Shown piece by piece: positions 32,794-46,499 of a stretch of 62,138 nucleotides of DNA (the stretch's first letter is position 1; each line of letters opens with the position of its first letter). The DNA is from Pigoraptor chileana (taxonomy: Eukaryota; Opisthokonta; Filasterea): positions 1 to 62,138 of the forward strand of contig CALSCR010002353.1 of the NCBI GenBank assembly GCA_943704495.1, in the 5' to 3' direction. The translations under genes and the position numbers were made by a program. Under the pieces are notes generated by a model. That model was not told the DNA's origin, searched no databases, and saw only the letters and a list, made by a program, of their open reading frames with translations.

Positions 32794-35700
32794 CGAAATG
32801 CGGCAAGACGTTTAGATGTTCTCCATACGACCGGACGACAGATATGGATTCGAGAGAGCCAGACACCATGTCCTCGGCGTGCGAGTGTATGTGTGCAGTG
32901 CATGCAAACAATGAAGTATGGATGTGCGTATTGAATATCGCACGGATTGCATCGATGGATCGCGCTCACCCTCGCAGTGCATCCGGTTACAAAGACTCAC
33001 CGTCGGGGCGCTGCAATCCCTTCGCGTCTTCAAACGAGAAGCGCAGCAGTCCGTCAAAGCACGCGCGCGCAAAGTCCTCGCGCAGCGGACGCACAGGCTC
33101 GGGTCCAAAGGCATGGGCGTCATCGGCGGCGGCCACGTGCATTGATCCGCGCCTGAGGAGATCCACAAAGACAACCGAAGTCCCGGGGGGCATGTCGCTC
33201 GCGAGCGGAAATATTGTCGAGGCAATGTCCTGCACAAGGCGCACGTCGAGCTGCTCGTCGGCTTGGAGCTCGAGCGCAGAGTACTTGTCCGCGGGAAGGC
33301 TGGAAGCAGCACGGTCCGTTGCAGATGGAGTGGATGGAAGAGACGTGTGAGCAAAGCCAGCCCCATGCAGCGCAACAAGTAGAAATCAATTGCGGAAATG
33401 CAAACAAGCGGCAGGTTTCTGGGCACCTTTTTGTGAAGAGAAAATCGGAGAACACCGACGCGAGCGCCTTCCAAGCGAGAGCAAGGTCTTCCTTCGAGAG
33501 GAGATCTGCTCACAGCAGCAAGCCAGAGACAGACGAAGGAAGTTTGTAAGTGTGCGTGTGTTAGAGACGGGCAACAGCTGGCAGTAAGGAAACATACACA
33601 TAAAGGCGAATGTTACGGCGAGGCAAGAAAGGGTGGTGGATGCGCAAAAGCACAAAGCAAGCGGGGGTGGGAATGTGAGAAGGATGGGAGTGAGAGAGCG
33701 CACCTGCGCCGGGCTTCTTCAAGGCGGCAATGCCCGGAGGAATAATCGATCTGAGCGTATCGAGGGAGAGCCTCCACAGCGACTGCGATGGACACGCGTA
33801 CTTCAACGCCAGCGGCACTTGCAGCGTCTGCAAATAGGACAGATGGCGGATGGCCTGTCACATTCCTGTTCTCAGGCACATCTTGAAGCACCCAGACATG
33901 CACATGGATAGATGCACACACATACACGAGGGGAGCGGCATCACCTCACATCACATCACACGACAGACCGACAGACAAAAGCTTGTCCCACCTTGAGAAA
34001 CAGCTCAAACACGCGTCCCTGCACAACCGACGCCGTCCGAGCGTGCGCTGAGTAGAGCTGGGCGGCCGTCTTGAGGGACCGCTTTGCGAACGGCACAAAG
34101 TCGCCCGGTGGCCGCGCCGCCACCGCCGGCATCTGGTGACGCGCCGCCTTATCCGACGCCAGCGAGGCAAACCACAGGAGCTCACCGAGCACGAGGGGCC
34201 ACGCGCCGTCGTCGCGGGGGTCCAGGCCCGCGAGTGCAGCCAGCACGGCGGCCTGGGGCTTGCTAACCATGTCCGACTCTGCGTTCACCCGGTCACCCGT
34301 CGGACAGGCGGCGATGCGGCGGATCACGCGCAGCGCACGGCGCGTCTCGCCATCGCCAAACTCACCGCGCATGCGGCGGTGGAGCAGCACAAAGGCCTCC
34401 GCAAGAGACGCGAGAAAGTCCTGCGGCACAACAGCATCCGTCACATGGCCAGAGGTCGCCTTTTCCGTCGAGAGCGTTCCAATGCGCTCCCACGCACGCC
34501 AGGCAACGGCCGACATTTCAGTTGCCACGGCAGCTGCTGCCGCATCTGCCACCAGCGACGGCTGATCCGCCCCCGACGAGGGGGGCCGCAGCAGGTCCTT
34601 CAGGGCGTCGACGGCCGCCAGCGCAACCTCCCGGCTGTCGCTGAGCGCGGCGCCCTCCACAAATTCGAGGAGAAGAGCCCACGCACGCGTGAGTTCGGCG
34701 TCCGCGTGACCCTTGCGCGCCCCGGATGCAACCGAGCGTTGGTATCCAGCAAACACACGTGCGACGCCAGCGAGCGAGAGCACACGGGTCTCGTCCCACT
34801 GCTTTGCCGCCGTGTTGCGCGAGTGGTGCACGATGATGCCCCGCCCATCGCCGCCGCCCCCAATTATGGACGGCGTGTCCTGGTTCGAGGCCAGCGTAGA
34901 TGCAGCCTTGATGTTGTCCAGCAGCGGAAACAGTATGCGCCACATGCACGCGTGCCACGTCGACGGCTGCAGCAAGGCCCCGTGAGCCTGCACTGTCGAA
35001 AACAGAGTTTGACTTGCGCTCTTCCTGACCTCGGGGCGCGGGTCGACGCAGAGTTCCGCCAGCCCAGCAAACACAGCGAGCCACAGCCCGTCGAGCGTCG
35101 GGCGGTCGGTCGCGGGAGGCTGCGTGGCCGCGTGGCGGGCAAGGGCGTCGCTCACAGACACGCGGTTCTGGCTGAGAAAGTCCGACACGTTCCAGAGGAG
35201 GCCAATGGCGGTGAGCGAGATGTTCATGTCTGCGCGCTGGAGGCCAAAGCGCGTGACGGCATCAACGCACGTGGCCAGACACGTGACCGGCAGAGTCGCC
35301 AGAAAGTCAGCAATTACGAGCTGGAGTCCCTGAAAGGCGAGCCGGACAAGAGAGGCGTCGACCGCGCCCGTGTCCTCGAGGGCGTTGGTTGTGGGCGGCA
35401 CAACCGTCGTGCCGATAATCTCAAACACGGCGGGCCACGCAGTGCCCAGGGACTGGCCGGCGGTCTGCAGCACGTGGTACAGGCACTCGAGCTGCTTCTC
35501 GCGGGCGTCCGTGTGCACGACGCGCGACAGCTGGCGCAGAGGATACATCACAAGGGCGACAAGGCGTTCACCGTCGGCAGACCCCGGCGTGCGCAGTGGC
35601 GGCGCCGGCAGCGACGACTCTCCGGGGCGCTGCGAGTCAGACTCTCCCAGGCACCATGACAGCCCGGCCTCGATGAGATCGACCATCGCGGCGACGGCGC

Positions 35701-36526
35701 ACTCGCGCGCATTCGGGCTGAGCGACGCCGCAACCTCCAGCAGGTGTGCAATCGCAAACTCCCAAAAGACATCCGCCCGCGCAATGTTGGCGACGCCGAT
35801 CTCCTTGATCTTGGAAAGCGCAAACAGCTGTTCTTGGCGGAAAGAAAACACGCGCGAAGAGCGGTTGCTTTTCGACTCTCCTCTCGAGTTCTCGTGTTGT
35901 TGCTGTTGCTGTTGCTGCTGCTGGGGCGCCGCTGTTCCCGCGCGGTCGGCTTCATCACCAGACAGCCGGCAGAGGGCGCCAAGGAGGTCTCTCAGGGCGG
36001 CGTCCGGCAGAAACTGCGAGCTCTCAAACAGGCGCGACAGCATCGACGAGAGCATCGACAGGTCGACGGCCGGCACTGCGGCAACCACATTCAGCGATGG
36101 ATTGGATGACGAGCGGTGGAGGGTGTTGCGGGGCTCCTGGGGGCCGCGGCGCGACGATGCAGCCGTCTTGTCAAGCTGGTGGAGGCCGAGAGCAGTGTCA
36201 AGGCGGAGAAGCACCTCGAGGACGGGATACCACGCGTCGCACAGGATGGGCCCGAGGCAGTGGGCGACGTTCATCAGGCACTGTATAGCGTGGAACAAAG
36301 AAAAGGAAAGAAAGTTTGGATTCAAGTGAGTCTCAGGCGCTGTGCCCGTGGATGAGAGACCTTCAGTACTTGAACGCCTTAGACATAGCTCATCGACTCT
36401 CAACACGATATACAATTCAAAGTCTCAAGCGTTATGTCCATCGACTCGACAAGAGCGGGGAGAGCGAGAGAGATGTAGGTTTCAAGTCAATGTCATAGGC
36501 GCTGTGCCCATGGACTCCACAAGGAG

Positions 36527-36564
<38 letters not shown>

Positions 36565-39500
36565 GAGGGAGAAAGCGAGAGTGATGGAGCGATGGGTGGG
36601 TTGTAACATCCCCGGATACAGCAAACAGCAAATAAATGCACCCACCTTCATGCACGATATGTTTCCGATTGAGCCATACCAGGCGAGGTCGTAAGGTGGG
36701 AATATTGCGTCTGCCCTTGCGTCTGTGGCGAGTGCGGGTGCTAGCGAGGGCGTGGGCATGGCTCCCTTGCAGATCGCGCCCACATACGCATCCCGCGGCT
36801 GCCCCATGTCGAGCACCCCGGCAAGATTAATGTACGTTTGGAGTGCCTTGAGGACCGCCTGTATCGTCGCCTCGTCCGTGGCCACACGCAATAGTTGCGA
36901 TAGCGCACTCAGCACGCCCAGCCAGGACGAGTCGATGAGCTCTCGCCAGACAGGCCGGTCCTGTGCACACATCAACACAGAGCCGAGCGTTAATAACAGC
37001 GTGGCAGTAAGACGTGTTACTGTCATATATGGCAGGATATCCAACACCACAATGGAGCTCATAACACACAGAGCACATTGAACGCACTTTGCTGTCGATG
37101 AGTTCCGCCGGCGTGCGCTTTGTGGTGCGTGTCACCGCGCCGTCAAGCCCGCTTTCATCGTGCTCGTCGGTGGGTCGGTAGAGAACGAGCGTTGAGAGGC
37201 TCGCCACGAGATCCAAGAGGCATGCAAGCGCCACGGAGAGTGCATAGGCATCACTTGTTGTGGGCGGATCCGCCTTGTCCAGACAGTCCAGGCTGCGGGT
37301 TTCAAACACAGCACACGCACGCACCGGACACGCGTCGACACACACAATGCACGTGAGCATGAGCGGGGGCCGTCAGAGCGAATCAAGCTCTCACTAGCAG
37401 TGCACAGAGAAGTCATATATTCGGCAGACGGCTGTAGATGGCGTTAATACTCACTACACTCTTTTCTGGGGCGTCGGGTGCGTGGGGACGACCGGAATCA
37501 CCGGTTGCGACGCAGCCGACTGCATCAATTGCTGCTGTGCGTTGATAATCGACTGCGAGAGACCGCCAAGTGCAGAGATCATGTCGCGAAACACCTTTGT
37601 CGAGTGCTTTTGCATGTCGTAATACTGGCAAATGGATCTGCAATGATGGGGGGTCGTTCAGTGAAAGGACAGGGTATGTGTGCGTGTGCGCGTACGCATG
37701 ACGATCATGTATTGCAACTTGCAATAAAAGTAAAGAAAGCCCATAGACACACCGAATGAGCTCCGGATGGCCAAAAAAGTCGCGGAAGACCTCGAGGGCC
37801 AGCGACCGCTGCCAGGCGGGCTTATCGGGATCGAGAAACTTGATCAGCATTGACAGAAAGATTTCAGACTCGGTAACCTAGTGATAGGTGATTGGATGAT
37901 GGGATGGGTTCATTGGATGGGTTGTTGCGGGAGAGAGCGAGGGCAAACGTCAGCAGGGGATGAATGGGGATGAGGATGGATTGAGATGAAAGGGGATGGA
38001 TGGAATGGCTGGCCGGGTCTCGAACGGCAGCCGCCAAAGCAGGCCGCGAAATAATGGCGTTGGCCAACACCCGCCTCACACAAAATAATGGCATTGCACA
38101 CCCGCAGCACAGAAAATAATGGCGTTGGCCAACACCTGCAACACAGAAAATAATGGCGTTGGCCAACACCCGCAGCACACACGGACACCGAGACACCCAC
38201 GAGCAGCGTGTAGAACTTCTTGACGAGGGCGCACACCATGCGCAGAAGGCGGACGCTGACGCTGAAGCTGGTGCGCTCGGCGGGCGGCTGCTGCGACTGC
38301 GGCTGGCCGTGCTGCAACTGGTTCTTGGACACGGGCGAAAAGAGCCGGATCACCAGCGGACACACGCGCTCCTTCAGCAGAAAGCTGAACTCGGGATGCT
38401 GTGCACGCATTGCGAGTCCGGGTGGCGGTCGGTGTGTGTGTGGTGTGTGTGTGTTTGCGGGTTGTTGGATCGCAATACGGTAGTGAGCACACAAGACGAC
38501 AAATTTTAACGAAACGGCCATTGAGGCACGCATTATGGCTTGTAGTATGGCCGCAGTATGACGAACATGTGCACAACTGTGATTGTAGACAGCCTGACCG
38601 ATGAATGTCTTCACTGTCATGTTTACAGCGACCAAACGCGCGCGCACACACACACCTTCAAGAAAACTTCCGGGTGCGAGACCAGGGCAGACTCAAGCAA
38701 TTCAAGGCCGAATGTGCGCGACATCTCCACAATGCCCACGAGCCAATACGGAGCGTCACCGTTCGTGAGGTGGCATAGGTCCTGGGGGACATAAACAGCG
38801 CGATTAAGCAATGAAAATGGAATGTTAAGCGAGAAACATAAATGAATAGCGATCACTTGGTGCGTGACGCCACAGGGACATGGGGCTGTAGGATTCAAAT
38901 CAGTGTCTTGGCGCTGTGTCCATGGACTCCACAAGACTCCACAAGAGATGTAGGATTCAAATCAGTGCGTGTCATCTATGCCCATCGATTCCGCAAAGAG
39001 AGGGAGAAAGAGTGCGTATGGGACATATGGCGAAGTAACAGTCTATCCACAGCTAACCTGGAAGAGAAGATAGGCATCGGCAGCGTAGGGCTGAAGGTTC
39101 TTTGGGGACTTGCGGTGTCGGGGCGGCCGCGGCGATTTGCTGTCCACGACGCTTTGACGCGATCCTGTCAGTTGTCGCTCTGCGCAGGGCAGTAGTCATG
39201 TGATCAATATCAGCAGGTGCCCGGTCGATTTGCACACACGCTCTCGACTCCATTGGGCTTTAAAGAAGAGTAGGACAAGGGCACACAAAGGCACACAAAC
39301 AGCGCGTACGAAGCCCACCATCCTCAATCTCCGCATCCTCGGTCACCACGCGATCAAAAATGACAGTCACAACCTGGCGGAGTGTTGCGGCGGCAGTCGC
39401 GCTGGTGAGGGACTCCTTGCCAAAATACAACCGAAAGCACAACACAATTGCCTGGAGTTGAGAAGAAGCATGAGTGCGATCATGTGGTTAGTCACTGCGC

Positions 39501-40871
39501 GGGCGCACGAACACACCTCCATTCCACAATGTACAGACGTACAACACATACATACATACACGACCACAGACACACACACACATAAACACCCACACCCACA
39601 CACACACACAGGTGGCGCACCTTGGACATGAGTTCCGCGTGTAACAGGTCGCTGCTCGTGAGCATCGACAGAATGCACTGCAGTATTTTGACCTCCTCAG
39701 TGCCTTGCTCCATCAGACTCCACAAGGCGAGCAGGATCGGCTCCACTGCAGCCTGCCGCACGAAATAACATCCAATAAAATATGGGATCAAAACCCACGG
39801 ACAAGCATACAAAAGCATGCACTGCCGCCAAGCCACGTGCAATCGTGCATTTACAAAGGAAGGCAGAGTGATCTGCTTCTAAGCCGTCGGTCTGTCGATT
39901 CTGTAACATGACGACGTAATATTGTGTGGCTCAACTCGTTGTGCGTGCGAATGGGAGGATCGCCGGCATGCGCCGCAGCTTCATCACCGCACATGCCGGG
40001 AATCGCCAACAGAAGGACAGAGCGGATAGAATGGCGCACCTGTGACACGGCGTTGTGGGAGATGAGGCGCTGGATGCAGTGCACCGACAGCTGCACAAGA
40101 CGGGGGTTCTTGGAATCGCAGCCGAGAATGAACGGCCGCAGAATGTCCTCCGAGCCCCGCGTGAGGGCTGCATGCAGCACAGCACACCGCGACAAGCAGT
40201 AGGGGTGTGAGTGTCCGTGACAGTCCTCTTACTGCGTTCAACATTTCAGATCATGGCGCGACATATTCTTCTAGACTGTGTCAAGGCAGTAGAGACGCCC
40301 ATGACTGCTAGCAGCCCAGCACGAACAAAGGAGACAAGGAATGCAGGCATGCATCTGCAATTTCAGGCCAGTGTCAAGGACCTTTGCAGCCGCACTGTGT
40401 GTGGAGAAGAAATTCCAGCATCTACTATGGGATGCAAAGCGCGGGTGCATATGCAGCAGAACTGAGCCCTGCATCTCAATAATTATTCGATAGAGCCAAA
40501 CGGACGCACCTTCAGGAACATTTGCGGCGCTTTCAATTTGTCGCAGCTGTAGAAGTGTTCTTTCTGCGACCTGCGAGTGACATACGGATTTGCAAACAAT
40601 CTTTAGAAATGAAGGATGATGCATTCACTACCTGTACAAATGTAGCCACGCCACAAATGCCGAGGATGCAACACATCGCACACAATACATATATATGTGT
40701 GCGTGTTTGTGTGTGTGTCTGTGTTTGCGGCTGCGTGTCTTCGGTGCGTGCACATGCCTCCTTGACCATCGGATGTTTCTTTTTGGCCTCTGCCGAAAGC
40801 AGGCGCAGGTCACCCTGCATTGACTCGATCAGTTGCCGCGCGAGGGCCGGATTGCCACTGCCCGGTGCCAT
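31834..40871 (-). CDS. MON2: MON2 homologue (Golgi/endosome scaffold related to large Arf-GEFs)
   Basis: MON2 binds flippase-Dopey complexes and works in endosome-Golgi traffic; it lacks a Sec7 catalytic domain, and none is seen here. 1,671 aa (human about 1,717) in 19 exons: 40871-40758, 40570-40510, 40167-40040, 39752-39621, 39451-39319, 39164-39058, 38781-38656, 38398-38201, 37877-37753, 37637-37455, 37292-37088, 36960-36646, 36280-33992, 33827-33704, 33505-33427, 33299-33001, 32626-32512, 32281-32190, 32024-31834. Match points: [17 protein letters not shown] at the N-terminus, [69 protein letters not shown] and [12 protein letters not shown] near the end. Exon 13 contains a poly-Gln run. 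The exon 1 donor is probably GC (40757-40756); a GT donor further on would insert about 20 Thr/Gln-rich residues. Introns 6, 12 and 16 hold dispersed repeats. Confidence 0.95.
32648..32755 (-). repeat. Two copies of the dispersed CTGAC repeat in MON2 intron 16
   Basis: Copies at about 32648-32690 and 32707-32755, each followed by a GA-rich run on the plus strand; sense to MON2. The acceptor-proximal CTGAC has its A at 32658, 31 nt from the intron end. Confidence 0.9.
32754..32794. repeat. (GA)n microsatellite
   Basis: GAGAGA run adjoining the dispersed repeat in MON2 intron 16. Confidence 0.9.
36316..36353 (-). repeat. Dispersed repeat in MON2 intron 12, acceptor-proximal copy
   Basis: Sense to MON2. 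CTCAC replaces CTGAC, with its A at 36327, 46 nt before the intron end, followed by a strong T/C tract. Confidence 0.8.
36416..36560 (-). repeat. Diverged and near-perfect dispersed repeats plus (GA)n in MON2 intron 12
   Basis: A diverged copy (about 36416-36450) and a good copy (36475-36524) are followed on the plus strand by GAGAGA to about 36560. Both are sense to MON2. Confidence 0.8.
38887..38993 (-). repeat. Two dispersed repeats in MON2 intron 6
   Basis: Copies at 38887-38934 and about 38950-38993, sense to MON2. The nearest branch-like A (38900, in CTGAT) is 118 nt from the acceptor. Confidence 0.85.
39538..39612. repeat. CA-rich microsatellite in MON2 intron 4
   Basis: Imperfect CA/ACAT repeat. 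Confidence 0.85.
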
Positions 40872-41062
40872 GGTGGTGCTTAGACACGGTGGGTAGGTGT
40901 GTAGGATGTGCACTCGCACGGCAATGCAAGTGTGTTGGAGGACCCGCACACACTCTCCTCTGTGCGTCGCAGTTCAGTCGCGCAGGTTTCGCAAAGGCGC
41001 GCCAGAGACACGCAAGATCTCAGCCCTCCTCCGTCCGAGAATGGCCGTGTAGAGGACGCTTC

Positions 41063-41090
41063 TTCAGGCTTCAGGCTTCAGGCTTCAGGC
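41063..41090. repeat. Tandem heptamer TTCAGGC, four copies
   Basis: Perfect 7-bp tandem repeat in the MON2/TFIIIC90 divergent region. Confidence 0.95.
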
Positions 41091-41584
41091 AGAGCCCCCC
41101 CACACACCCACAGCGTTGGCAGCGGCCCAAACCGGTACCCAAACCATGATCCCCGACAGACAGACACAGACACACGCACCAACAGGCACACCGACGACGA
41201 CAGAACCTACAGCAACAGCTTTGCAGAGGTGCTTCTTGTACCAATGGACCCCTTTGGAGAGTCTGCGCTTTCGAATTCCGTCTGTTTGAATCCACTGCAA
41301 GTTGATTTTTTCATGCTCACTGAAATTTCAGTTGTTGTCAGCTGAGGGGGGCGATTGCGAGCTCTCGGCAGATTGTTTTTCTGTCCACTTCGGCTCGTGA
41401 CACTGAGTCGGCCGCGCACTAATTCACCTGAACTGCCACTGGCATCACAAGGTATATTTACACAACCTGTGCACCTAACTGAAATTAATTCTCCAAACAA
41501 AGCCCCCTCTTGGAAGGCACGAAATTGATTAGTTGACATAATCAGAGTAGGAGGGTGAACGGCGGCTGCGCATCGCATGAAGAC

Positions 41585-41590
41585 CACGTG
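41585..41590. promoter_or_regulatory. CACGTG palindrome upstream of TFIIIC90
   Basis: In CCACGTGACGTCC, an E-box core overlapping a CRE-like TGACGT. A role is inferred. Confidence 0.35.
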
Positions 41591-41645
41591 ACGTCCTGAG
41601 TAACACGGGTGCCGAGTTACGCAGTGGCCCTCAACTGAGACTGGA

Positions 41646-44600
41646 ATGCTGCAGGCGGCCGCACGTGACGCGGGTGGCGGGCTCCTCAAGAAAGCCTCCA
41701 CCTTCTTGGCGACATACAGGGCTGAGTGCGGTGTTGATGCTCTGCTATGGTCGGCCGATCACCGACTCGCCCTTGTGACAGCCGCGGGCGTTGTCGTATA
41801 CGTACGTAACAGAGTTGCTTGCTCCCGCGCACCTTGCGTCTGCTTTTGTATAATGCCACTTCCGCAGTTGTGACAGCCAGCTATGATTACCCCCTCACTT
41901 ATTCTTCCGATCCCACGTCACGTGGTTGCCAATATCCAGACGTTTGTTTCGGGTGAGCCGGGCATGTGCGGGCTGAAGGAGGCGCAGACGGTTATGCTGC
42001 GACCGGGGACCCACGGGCCGTTCCGCGCCGCCGCCTGGGGACCTATCGTCGCCCACGGCGGACCCACGTGCGCGCTTGCCACCCTCGCGGCTACGGGGCA
42101 GGTCGCTCTGTGGGTGCCACGTGACTCTGGCGCTGCCGCCGCGGTCGTTCTCGAGGCCGCTGCCCACGGCGCGCCCAGGGCGAGGTGCATCACGTGGTTG
42201 CCGGCGGCGGCGGGAGCGCGCGCCCATCTGGTTGTTGGAATGAGCGATGGCTCGCTCTACGTGGTTTCCGTTGGCATTCCGTCCCGTGGTGGGCCCCTGA
42301 TCGTGGCACAGCAGGATGCACATCAGTGTGCGACGGCGGCGCTCACAGCCGTCGCGTGGGGAACCGCTGTGCTTGCTGCTGGTTCCGAGGACGGAAGCGT
42401 GCATATATTGCCATGGCAATGGTCCCCAGAGGATGTTGTTACTTCTGGTGTTACTATTGGAGTGCCCACAGTTTTAATTGCCAGCGACAGGATTCCCGTC
42501 AGCATATTGCGGTGGACGTCACAGGTGCGTGGGGTGCTGATGCAGCATCACCGACCAAGCGGGGTGTGGATGTAGAATTCAAGTCAGTGCCTTAGTCGCT
42601 GCGCCAGGGCTCCACAAAGGACTCCACAAAGGGTGGAGTGGTGGAAAGAAGTGGCGAGTGCGCACGTTTTGTGGTGCCAAGATGTCCGCCGTACCCCGTG
42701 CCCATTGCCTCTAAAAAATTCCTTTGTTTAATTCCCGCAGGAAACCGGCAGTCTGCTGATTGCCAAGGGGCGCTTTCTGGTCCAAGCCACTGTATCCGCA
42801 AGTGGGGATGACGCACACGTGGCAGTGGTCCCGCTGGTTGACTGCGCAGGGGGTACAAAGCAATTTCAGTTCGACATATCGGGTGAGCCGCAATCTGGTT
42901 TGCCCTCGCATGGCTTTCTCGGGACGTCTTGAACATAACTGACCGACTCCCGACTTTGATGGCTGCTGCCACTGCTTGCAGGCGTGGCGCCGTGCACGTC
43001 CGGCGTTGTCGTTGCGTGTTCTGTCGACGGCACAGTTGGCTTGAACCGGGAAGACGAAGCGTTGGCTGGTCGCCTTAGAATTCCAAAGGGTGCAGCCGGC
43101 GTCATCAGTCGTGGCGCCTTCCGAGGGCTCGCTTCGTCGCAGAATCACGTCCTCGTTGCACACATATATGAGTATGTTGGCTAAGCGTTTCTGTGGGAGT
43201 GCATTCCTTCACGAAACTTCTGTCTTTTTGAAAGTGTTTGTGTTTCTGGGAGTGTGTGCGTGTGTACTTGCCTTAGAGAATTTCTCACCAAGATACGATT
43301 GACCCTCGGAATAAGTAGGAATAAGTCGAGTAAAGACTCCAGCCACGAATTGAGGGTGGCGAGCATTGCAACGGCAGCGAACATACTTTCCGCTCTCCAA
43401 ACAGCAGTAACACAAGGCAAGTGCTGCCCCATGTTTTTTTCGAGGACAATCGTGAGAAGGAGTTATTACTAACTCGAAATGTCTGTGCGCATCCAGTAGA
43501 ACTGCACTCCAGCATGGACATTGTGGAGGCCGCGCTTCTTGCACTGCACCGAGGGGAATTGGCCGAGCAGCAGCTTGTCGATGTGGTGCGTGGGGTTGGC
43601 GCCACAAGGTAAGCGTGTGATGCACGTGATGTGTGTGACGCGCCCGCCCCGTGTGCAGCATTGCGTGTGGCATGCATAATGAGCCGCGTGACAAACGAGC
43701 CTGCCTGCGTGCGCACCTCCTCTTCCCAGCCCATCGACCTTGCAGTTGGTACAGCGCCTTGGACGTGGGTCGCAGGATCTGTCACATCCAAATGCTTCAG
43801 TGCCGGCGCCAAGTGTGCAGGCACGCACACACCAGCTCAGGCGGCAGGTGCCCGCTGCACTCGAGTTGTTGTTGGAAAAAGCGGAAGAGCGCCTGACTCG
43901 GCAAGGTGAGTGCGCCTGTCTTGCTCCTCCCAAAGAATGCGCTTGAACAGCGCGCTCAGTGGCCCTCCACGTTTGATGCTTTGCTCTTTTGCCTCCCCAG
44001 AGTACATATCCGCCCGGCTCATGCTCTCATGGCTACGCGAGAATGAGGCAGCGCATCCGCTGTTGAACGTCGTGTCCAGCCGCCTTGACAACACCAACGC
44101 AGTCGACACTTTGCCAGAGACGTGCGTTGTATGTCGAAAAGGTATTGTCATGGCACTGCCACCATGTTTCCAACGGAGGCACGCACAAACACATGCCCTC
44201 ACTCACACGATGTGCACTGTGCGGACTGCGTGGCCTGGCATGCCATTTCCTAATTGTTGCATCCGCCCATCACCAGACGTTCCATGCGCGCCTCTGCTGG
44301 AATCTGCCACGTGCGTCCGCGGCCACTCGACACGTGAGTGCATTGAGCGAATTATGACGCCTCATCTACATTACGTGCACTGTCGCTTGCTAATGGACCC
44401 CGCTGAATACATGCCCTGTCATTGTGCAGCACGATGCGGAGTCACATTCCAGGCCGCATCCGAGGACGCCGTCGACTACAGCTGCGGATGCTGCAAGCAA
44501 AAGGCGAGTTTTTCTGTCGCCTTTCCTGGCAATTGGCAATATTAAGCATCCATCAGCACGTGACATTCACTTAACATGCATGCGCATAGGAGCGCAGGTC

Positions 44601-44789
44601 ATATTGGAAAAAAACCCTGCTGAAGAATGTTTGCAATATGCGTTGTGCGTCTGTGCGTTGCAGGTGGTGGCATTTGCGCGGATTGCAGAGTCTGAGTGGC
44701 TGTGTGAACTCCTCAACCGGACACACGGCTGCCCCGTATGTGGCGGTGTGCTGGTGCGGCCATCTTACATGCCACACACTCATCAATGA
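41646..44789 (+). CDS. GTF3C4: Transcription factor IIIC 90-kDa subunit (GTF3C4-like)
   Basis: Part of TFIIIC, which recruits TFIIIB and Pol III to tRNA genes. 653 aa, 12 exons: 41646-41801, 41877-42524, 42741-42882, 42982-43171, 43277-43416, 43497-43608, 43659-43764, 43836-43905, 44001-44141, 44277-44333, 44430-44503, 44664-44789. The N-terminal half is a WD-type beta-propeller: VDALLWSADHRLALVTAAGVVVY, then FRAAAWGP, LATLAATGQVALW and LVVGMSDGSLYVV. The C-terminus has the TFIIIC zinc domain: ETCVVCRK, TCVRGHS, RCGVTF, CGCCK and HGCPVCGG. Introns 5 and 11 need GC donors (AAG|GCAAGT and AAG|GCGAGT); no GT donor in phase exists there. Exons 7-8 are the least certain. Intron 2 contains an antisense copy of the dispersed repeat. 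The N-terminal exon overlaps a CpG-rich stretch with CACGTG. Confidence 0.8.
42570..42617 (-). repeat. Dispersed CTGAC repeat, antisense copy in TFIIIC90 intron 2
   Basis: Reads as the reverse complement on the gene's strand and lies near the donor; the only clear antisense copy. Confidence 0.85.
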
Positions 44790-44916
44790 GGATGGTGCCA
44801 CATTGGGACATAAAGCACCTATATGCAGACTCCAAAAGCGCACCCTCCGCCGCTGGCACTGTGCACCTACTCGCCCGCCAACAACAAGCTGATTTTATGG
44901 CATCCACATGGGGTAT

Positions 44917-46371
<1,455 letters not shown>

Positions 46372-46493
46372 CTATTGGGAGGCAAAGTCTGCGTTTCTTT
46401 GCTTGCACTTGTACCCTCGCTCACCCCAGCTCAGCCTTGAAGTCCTTGAAAGAGTGCCGTTGTGCAGCCGTGGACTGGATCAAACTTTCCAAT

Positions 46494-46499
46494 CACGTG
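46494..46499. promoter_or_regulatory. CCAAT plus CACGTG upstream of proteasome alpha5
   Basis: CCAATCACGTGAC, about 170 bp upstream of the alpha5 ATG. Promoter role inferred. Confidence 0.4.

Larger units (their letters stand above)
40872..41645. other. Divergent intergenic region, MON2 and TFIIIC90
   Basis: About 770 bp between divergent ATGs. Contains four TTCAGGC units (about 41063-41090) and CACGTG at 41585-41590, 55 bp upstream of the TFIIIC90 start. No gene is seen. Confidence 0.65.

Noticed and set aside
34136-35659. 507-codon open frame on the plus strand.
   Set aside because: It lies antisense to MON2 exon 13, whose minus-strand frame matches MON2 throughout. The plus frame is a shadow of GC-rich codon use.
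40698-40757. MON2 exon 1 extended to a GT donor near 40698.
   Set aside because: In phase, but it would add about 20 Thr/Gln-rich residues inside a conserved helix pair. The GC donor at 40757 gives an alignment one residue from human MON2. Kept as an alternative.
9433-42617. The dispersed repeat as a tRNA-derived SINE (GACTTGAATCC looks B-box-like, GGGCACAGCGC looks A-box-like).
   Set aside because: The two boxes would start only about 22 bp apart, too close for a tRNA-type promoter. There is no A-rich tail or target duplication, and the strong sense bias in introns fits splice signals better.
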